From Sediminispirochaeta bajacaliforniensis DSM 16054 (GTDB lineage: Bacteria; Spirochaetota; Spirochaetia; DSM-16054; Sediminispirochaetaceae), in contig NZ_KB899406.1 in NCBI RefSeq assembly GCF_000378205.1, positions 62,001 through 126,000 on the forward strand: DNA of 64,000 nt, written 5' to 3'. Below are positions 59,917 to 64,000 of the stretch, piece after piece. Under the pieces are notes generated by a model. The model saw only the letters and a list, made by a program, of their open reading frames with translations. It searched no databases and had not been told where the DNA came from. A program made the translations under genes and the position numbers. Position 1 is the stretch's first letter, and each line of letters opens with the position of its first letter.

Positions 59917-61419
59917 ATGGCGAAAAAATATGTGATGGCGTTTGATGCAGGTACGACGAGCAACCGGGCGATACTTTTTGATCACGAGGGTCAAATCGTC
60001 AGCGTCGCTCAGCAGGAGTTTCCGCAGATCTTCCCGAAACCGGGTTGGGTGGAACACAATCCGATGGAGATCTGGGGTACCCAGAGTGGTGTTGCCCGGG
60101 CCGTGCTCAATAAAGCCGGTATCCAGCCAGATGAGGTTGCCGCGATCGGTATCACCAATCAACGTGAGACCGCCATTGTCTGGGAAAAGAAGACAGGCAA
60201 ACCGATCATGAACGGCATCGTTTGGCAGGACCGCCGAACTGCCGGTATCTGCGATAAAATGAAGGCCGCCGGACTTTCCAACTATGTTAAGGATACCACG
60301 GGACTTGTTATCGATGCATACTTTTCAGGAACGAAGGTAAAGTGGATGCTCGATAATGTTCCCGGTGCACGTGAAAAGGCGGACAACGGCGAACTTCTTT
60401 TCGGCACAGTTGATACATGGATCATCTGGAACCTTACCGGTGGAGAGGCCCATGTGACCGATTACTCCAATGCCTCCCGAACGCTGATGTTCAATATCAA
60501 AAAACTTGAGTGGGATGAAAGGATGTTGAAAGAGCTTGGGGTGCCTCGCTCAATGCTCCCTGAAGTTCGCCCTTCCAGTGAGGTTTATGGTTATACTGCC
60601 GAAAAAACCTTCGGTGGAGCAAAGATCCCCGTTGCTGCTGCCATTGGTGATCAGCAGGGTGCTCTTTTCGGGCAGGCCTGTTTTGAGAAAGGTATGGCAA
60701 AGAACACCTATGGTACCGGGAGTTTCGTTTTAATGAATACCGGAACGACACCTATGGCTTCCAATACCGGTCTGGCGACAACAATCGCATGGGGATTAAA
60801 CGGCAAGGTAGACTATGCACTCGAAGGCTCAATTTTCGTAACTGGCGCAGCCGTACAGTGGCTCCGTGACGAATTGAAGATTGTCTCCGATGCGGCTGAT
60901 ACCAACTACTTTGCTCAAAAAGTGAAAGATACAAATGGTGTCTACATGGTTCCTGCGTTTGTCGGACTTGGGGCTCCCTATTGGGATCAGTATGCCCGTG
61001 GCGCGATCGTCGGTCTGACAAGGGGTGCAAACAGGGATCATATTGTCCGTGCGACTCTTGAATCGATTGCCTATCAGACACGAGACGTCGTCGAGTGTCT
61101 TGAAAAGGACTCCGGCATCGAGACCAAAGAACTTAAGGTCGACGGCGGTGCGAGCATGAATAACTTCCTCATGCAGTTTCAGGCCGACATCCTCAATGTC
61201 CCTGTTCTCAGGCCGAAGATCGTGGAAACGACCGCGCGCGGGTCTGCGTTCCTTGCCGGTCTTGCAGTAGGTTTCTGGAAAGATCAGAAGGATCTTCAGA
61301 ATGCATTTGAACTGGATCGAAGATTTGATCCTGCTCTTGGTGAGGCAGATCGGAATCGGCTCTATAAGGGCTGGCAGAAGGCTGTGGAAAAAGCAAAAAA
61401 GTGGGAAGACGAAGCGTAA
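59917..61419 (+). CDS. glpK: Glycerol kinase
   Basis: FGGY-family kinase of 500 residues. [15 protein letters not shown] at the start, [10 protein letters not shown], the catalytic Asp in [24 protein letters not shown], and [22 protein letters not shown]. It phosphorylates glycerol to G3P, the substrate of GlpA. Together glpF and glpK form one operon ending in a bidirectional terminator. Confidence 0.96.
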   Translation: MAKKYVMAFDAGTTSNRAILFDHEGQIVSVAQQEFPQIFPKPGWVEHNPMEIWGTQSGVARAVLNKAGIQPDEVAAIGITNQRETAIVWEKKTGKPIMNGIVWQDRRTAGICDKMKAAGLSNYVKDTTGLVIDAYFSGTKVKWMLDNVPGAREKADNGELLFGTVDTWIIWNLTGGEAHVTDYSNASRTLMFNIKKLEWDERMLKELGVPRSMLPEVRPSSEVYGYTAEKTFGGAKIPVAAAIGDQQGALFGQACFEKGMAKNTYGTGSFVLMNTGTTPMASNTGLATTIAWGLNGKVDYALEGSIFVTGAAVQWLRDELKIVSDAADTNYFAQKVKDTNGVYMVPAFVGLGAPYWDQYARGAIVGLTRGANRDHIVRATLESIAYQTRDVVECLEKDSGIETKELKVDGGASMNNFLMQFQADILNVPVLRPKIVETTARGSAFLAGLAVGFWKDQKDLQNAFELDRRFDPALGEADRNRLYKGWQKAVEKAKKWEDEA

Positions 61420-61447
61420 AACACTTCGTGTATCGAAGCTTTCGTGT

Positions 61448-61485
61448 AAAAGGTGTCTCTTCGGCTTTGCCGGAGAGCACCTTTT
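61448..61485. terminator. Bidirectional intrinsic terminator between glpK and the hybrid kinase
   Basis: AAAAGGTG-t-CTCT-t-CGGC pairs with GCCGG-AGAG-c-ACCTTTT, about 16 bp with one bulge and one mismatch. The plus-strand side ends CTTTTATTT. It overlaps the stop codon of the convergent kinase gene. Confidence 0.75.
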
Positions 61486-63382
61486 ATTTCAGCATTGTTT
61501 CCATGACATGAAACAATTGGTGGGTATCCACCGGTTTTGCAAGAAAACCTTTCATTCCGACACTTTTACACTTCGTTTTATATTCATCACTGTCATATGC
61601 TGTTACGGCAACGATGGGAATTTCGGCTGTTTCCTTATTCATGCCGATATTTTTGGCAGCCTCGATTCCGTCCATCACCGGCATACTGAGATCCATCAGA
61701 ATAAGATCAGGTTTATGCTGTATTGCCTGGGTGACGGCTTCCTTTCCATTATTCGCCTCGATCACGATGTGGCCGGCTTTTTTCAATAGAACGGAGAGGA
61801 AAAGCCTGTTGATCATTTCATCTTCCGCAATCAAAATCCTTCGGCCTTCCATGGCATGCTCTGGTTCCTCGGTTTCGCTTTCCTGACGGATGATCTGGAG
61901 CCCTTCGCTCCAGGGCAACTTTACGGTTACTTTGGTTCCCACCCCGTATTCCGATTCCAGCTCGATGGTTCCGCCGAGACTATCGACTTCTTCTTTTACG
62001 ATGGAGAGGCCGATGCCGATGCCTCCGTAGGTTCTTGTTATCGGCTGTTCACACTGATAGAAACGTTCAAATACCTTATCCTGCTCTTCTTTTGGAATTC
62101 CTATACCTTGATCGTTGAGGACTATCACCATCTGTTTTTTTTGTGCGGATACCTTGCACAAAATTTCTCCGCCTTCGCTGAACTTCGATGCGTTGGAAAG
62201 CAGCTGATTGAGAATATGACTGACGGCGTCACCGTCACCCATAAGGCGTTTTAGCCGTTCATCCACTACTACCTTGTACTGAAGTCTTTCGTTACGTCCA
62301 TCCGATTCATACATGCTGACAAGACTTCGAACCAAATGATCTATATTAAAGTGGCGTTGGGTGTCGTCGTTTTTTCGGCGCTCTATCGAGCTGAGGGTAA
62401 GCAGCGATTCGATGATGTCCAAAAGCTTTTCACCGGAATGACGAATCATCTCTAAATATTCCAGCTCGATCGGGTCCTTCACCCTATTTTGCAACAGCGA
62501 GACAAAACCAAGAATACCGTTGAGCGGGGTTCTCAGCTCATGGCTAACATTTGCCATAAGCATCGATTTTTTATTGTTTAACTCTTTTTCTCTCGATATG
62601 TCGACCTCAAGGGCCTGCTGCATTTCTCTTTGAGTGGTAATGTCCTTGAAGACGCAATAGCTGGTCATGCCTGTTTGTTCATGCGGAAATCTGATGCACC
62701 CTTCCATTGCGATGCGTAAAAAGGTTCTGTCTTTTGTTCTTATTTCATATTCGGTTGTTCGTTCATCATATTCTGAATCAGCGGCGATGAACTGGCTGCG
62801 AAAGCGTTCGATGTGCTCTTCCTTTAGAAAGCTTCCGAACCATCTGCCGATTACCTCTTCTTTTGTATAGCCGAGGGTCTTTTCCCAGGCAGGATTTACA
62901 TCGATAATATTCCCCTCCTGGTCAAGGGCCTGATATGGATTGGGAGATTTGTCGTAAAGCATCAGGTATTTTTGGTATTGTTCTTCCAGCTCTTCTCCTT
63001 TCCTTCTTATCTCGGTTTGATCATAGGCGAATTCCATTGCCCCGGTGATTTTTCCTGCCGGGGTTTTTAATGGGAAGGCAACCACCTCCCAGATACCGTT
63101 GGCTCCATGATCTAAGATTGCTTTCTCTATTTTTCCTGTTTTCAGGCTCTTTTGCACAGGGCATGTGGGGCAAATTTCCGATTGCCCTCTCCACAGGTTA
63201 AAGCAAAAAAACTTCTCCCCTTCGAAGGCCCCAAAGGAAAGATTTTTACGTGCTGCCTTATTGGCCCAGACAATATGTTGATCGGTATCTAAATAACAAC
63301 AGATCTCAGGTAAATTCTCAAGAACAAAATTTTGGATCTCTTTCGGAATAAAACGATTGAAAATATCATCATTATTATTCAT
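61484..63382 (-). CDS. Hybrid PAS-PAS histidine kinase with C-terminal receiver
   Basis: A 632-residue cytosolic sensor without membrane segments. Two PAS domains (about 10-120 and 135-265), HisKA with the H-box SHELRTPLNGILGF (about 280), HATPase with GDAVSHILNQLLSNASKF, NDQGIGIP and GGIGIGLSIVKE, and a receiver domain whose phosphorylated Asp lies in LILMDLSMPVMDG (about 560). The first PAS contains a cluster CFNLWRGQSEICPTCPV, three Cys that might bind metal or heme, or sense redox. No output regulator is beside it. Confidence 0.9.
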   Translation of the reverse strand: MNNNDDIFNRFIPKEIQNFVLENLPEICCYLDTDQHIVWANKAARKNLSFGAFEGEKFFCFNLWRGQSEICPTCPVQKSLKTGKIEKAILDHGANGIWEVVAFPLKTPAGKITGAMEFAYDQTEIRRKGEELEEQYQKYLMLYDKSPNPYQALDQEGNIIDVNPAWEKTLGYTKEEVIGRWFGSFLKEEHIERFRSQFIAADSEYDERTTEYEIRTKDRTFLRIAMEGCIRFPHEQTGMTSYCVFKDITTQREMQQALEVDISREKELNNKKSMLMANVSHELRTPLNGILGFVSLLQNRVKDPIELEYLEMIRHSGEKLLDIIESLLTLSSIERRKNDDTQRHFNIDHLVRSLVSMYESDGRNERLQYKVVVDERLKRLMGDGDAVSHILNQLLSNASKFSEGGEILCKVSAQKKQMVIVLNDQGIGIPKEEQDKVFERFYQCEQPITRTYGGIGIGLSIVKEEVDSLGGTIELESEYGVGTKVTVKLPWSEGLQIIRQESETEEPEHAMEGRRILIAEDEMINRLFLSVLLKKAGHIVIEANNGKEAVTQAIQHKPDLILMDLSMPVMDGIEAAKNIGMNKETAEIPIVAVTAYDSDEYKTKCKSVGMKGFLAKPVDTHQLFHVMETMLK

Positions 63383-63422
63383 ACCGAAATAGTAATCGAT
63401 TTATATCATCATTTCAAACAAT

Positions 63423-64000
63423 TTATTGACTGCTGCCAAGTACCTGTCGGGGAATAGTTATCAGAAATTTGGTCCATGGCTCCCTTCGTAGTTCTACCTC
63501 TCCTCCCAGTTGTTCGGTCAGGCTACGGATTAACTGTAATCCGAGTGTTTGGCTGTTATCAAAGTCGATCTCTTTGGGGAAAGATCGTCCGCTGTTTGAA
63601 AGAATCAGCAGAAAATCATCCGAGGCTTCAAGCCTTTTCAGCACGACGGAGAACTCAGCTTTTTCTGAAGGGATGAAACCGTGTTTGACGGCATTTGTGG
63701 CTACTTCGTTAATGATAAGCCCTATGGCTACTCCGGTCTTTGCCGGAATGAGAAGTTCAGGGACATCGATGTGCAATGCCACTTCCATATTTGCAGCCGT
63801 CAAAAAGAGCGGGGTGAGGAGGTCCGTTATATACTCTTTTAGCTTAATATTGAGCGTACTGTTGGAACGGCTCAATTTATCGTGAATGGTCCGGATCGCT
63901 TCAAGCTGGGAACGGATATCCGAAAGATCGCTGTTGGGTCCCATGGAGAACTCTTTAAGGCTGATGAGGGAAGAGACCATTGCAAGATTGTTCTTGATTC
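63423..64000 (-). CDS. Sensor histidine kinase, HisKA_2/HWE-type (C-terminal part)
   Basis: Runs off the window end; the frame is open to base 63998. The visible part reads IKNNLAMVSSLISLKE, the second half of the HisKA_2 H-box, so the His itself lies just outside. It has a HATPase with GLIINEVATNAVKHGF and LGLQLIRSLTEQLGG. This class often phosphorylates single-domain receivers in a general-stress or light response. It is encoded 40 bp upstream of the hybrid kinase on the same strand and probably in the same operon. Confidence 0.85.
   Translation of the reverse strand, partial: IKNNLAMVSSLISLKEFSMGPNSDLSDIRSQLEAIRTIHDKLSRSNSTLNIKLKEYITDLLTPLFLTAANMEVALHIDVPELLIPAKTGVAIGLIINEVATNAVKHGFIPSEKAEFSVVLKRLEASDDFLLILSNSGRSFPKEIDFDNSQTLGLQLIRSLTEQLGGEVELRREPWTKFLITIPRQVLGSSQ

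Noticed and set aside
1-64000. CRISPR arrays, prophage or conjugative genes, rRNA
   Set aside because: No regular direct-repeat/spacer array, integrase, capsid, relaxase or rRNA sequence was seen on either strand.

Overview
The window is an accessory, metabolism-rich stretch of a bacterial chromosome of moderate GC. Gene style and content suggest a free-living, saccharolytic, anaerobic spirochaete of the Sediminispirochaeta/Spirochaeta kind. The signs are many sugar ABC and PTS systems, an RsgA and an apolipoprotein N-acyltransferase of spirochaetal type, a selenium-carrier cluster, an AOR-like oxidoreductase and a PPi-type phosphofructokinase. That placement is inference; no rRNA or marker search was possible. 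Everything below was read by eye, so promoter and hairpin calls are pattern matches, not computed predictions.

Layout. 1-5263: sugar ABC transporter (binding-protein C-terminus plus two permeases), a LarA-type nickel racemase/epimerase homologue and 6-phosphogluconate dehydrogenase. 5327-7740: a more AT-rich drug-type ABC exporter operon with its MarR regulator and a striking palindromic operator. 7741-8087: gene-free, with a 20-bp inverted-repeat element and a GC-rich hairpin block. 8088-12922: ECF transporter (T, fused A, S) with two SAM hydroxide adenosyltransferase paralogues. 13074-14757: KDPG aldolase and KDG kinase. 14855-25992: a near-complete Lsr (autoinducer-2 uptake and degradation) locus. 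It has LsrR with a coupled AEC permease and a downstream SDR on one strand, and lsrF-A-C-D-B-K plus a cupin and a HAD phosphatase on the other. 26070-34000: Lnt, RsgA, an RNHCP protein, an HDAC-family protein, a thioredoxin-like protein, a PAS-GGDEF protein, ArsC and tRNA-Asp.

34041-40831: AOR-like protein, then a ROK-regulated operon (PPi-type PFK, SIS isomerase, PIG-L deacetylase, aldose epimerase) that looks like amino-sugar catabolism. 41005-49253: a self-contained PTS operon with mannitol-type EIICB, EIIA, SorE-like dehydrogenase, PfkB kinase, its own HPr and Enzyme I, and a PRD regulator. 49235-53860: MntP, a selenium/sulfur cluster (YedE, TusA-like, class V aminotransferase, DUF3343) and a RibD-type reductase. 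53894-61419: glycerol locus (SorC regulator, DUF1667, FAD oxidoreductase, G3P dehydrogenase, divergent GlpF-GlpK). 61484-64000: two sensor kinases.

The most notable observations are: (i) an Lsr system in a probable spirochaete with a substituted AI-2-contact residue, no LsrG and extra genes; (ii) a recurring arrangement in which a -10 hexamer ends exactly 6 nt before an ATG lacking a Shine-Dalgarno, which predicts leaderless mRNAs; (iii) interleaved, mutually exclusive inverted repeats in front of rsgA; (iv) an ECF transporter operon with twin SAM hydroxide adenosyltransferases; (v) a small family of inverted-repeat elements.
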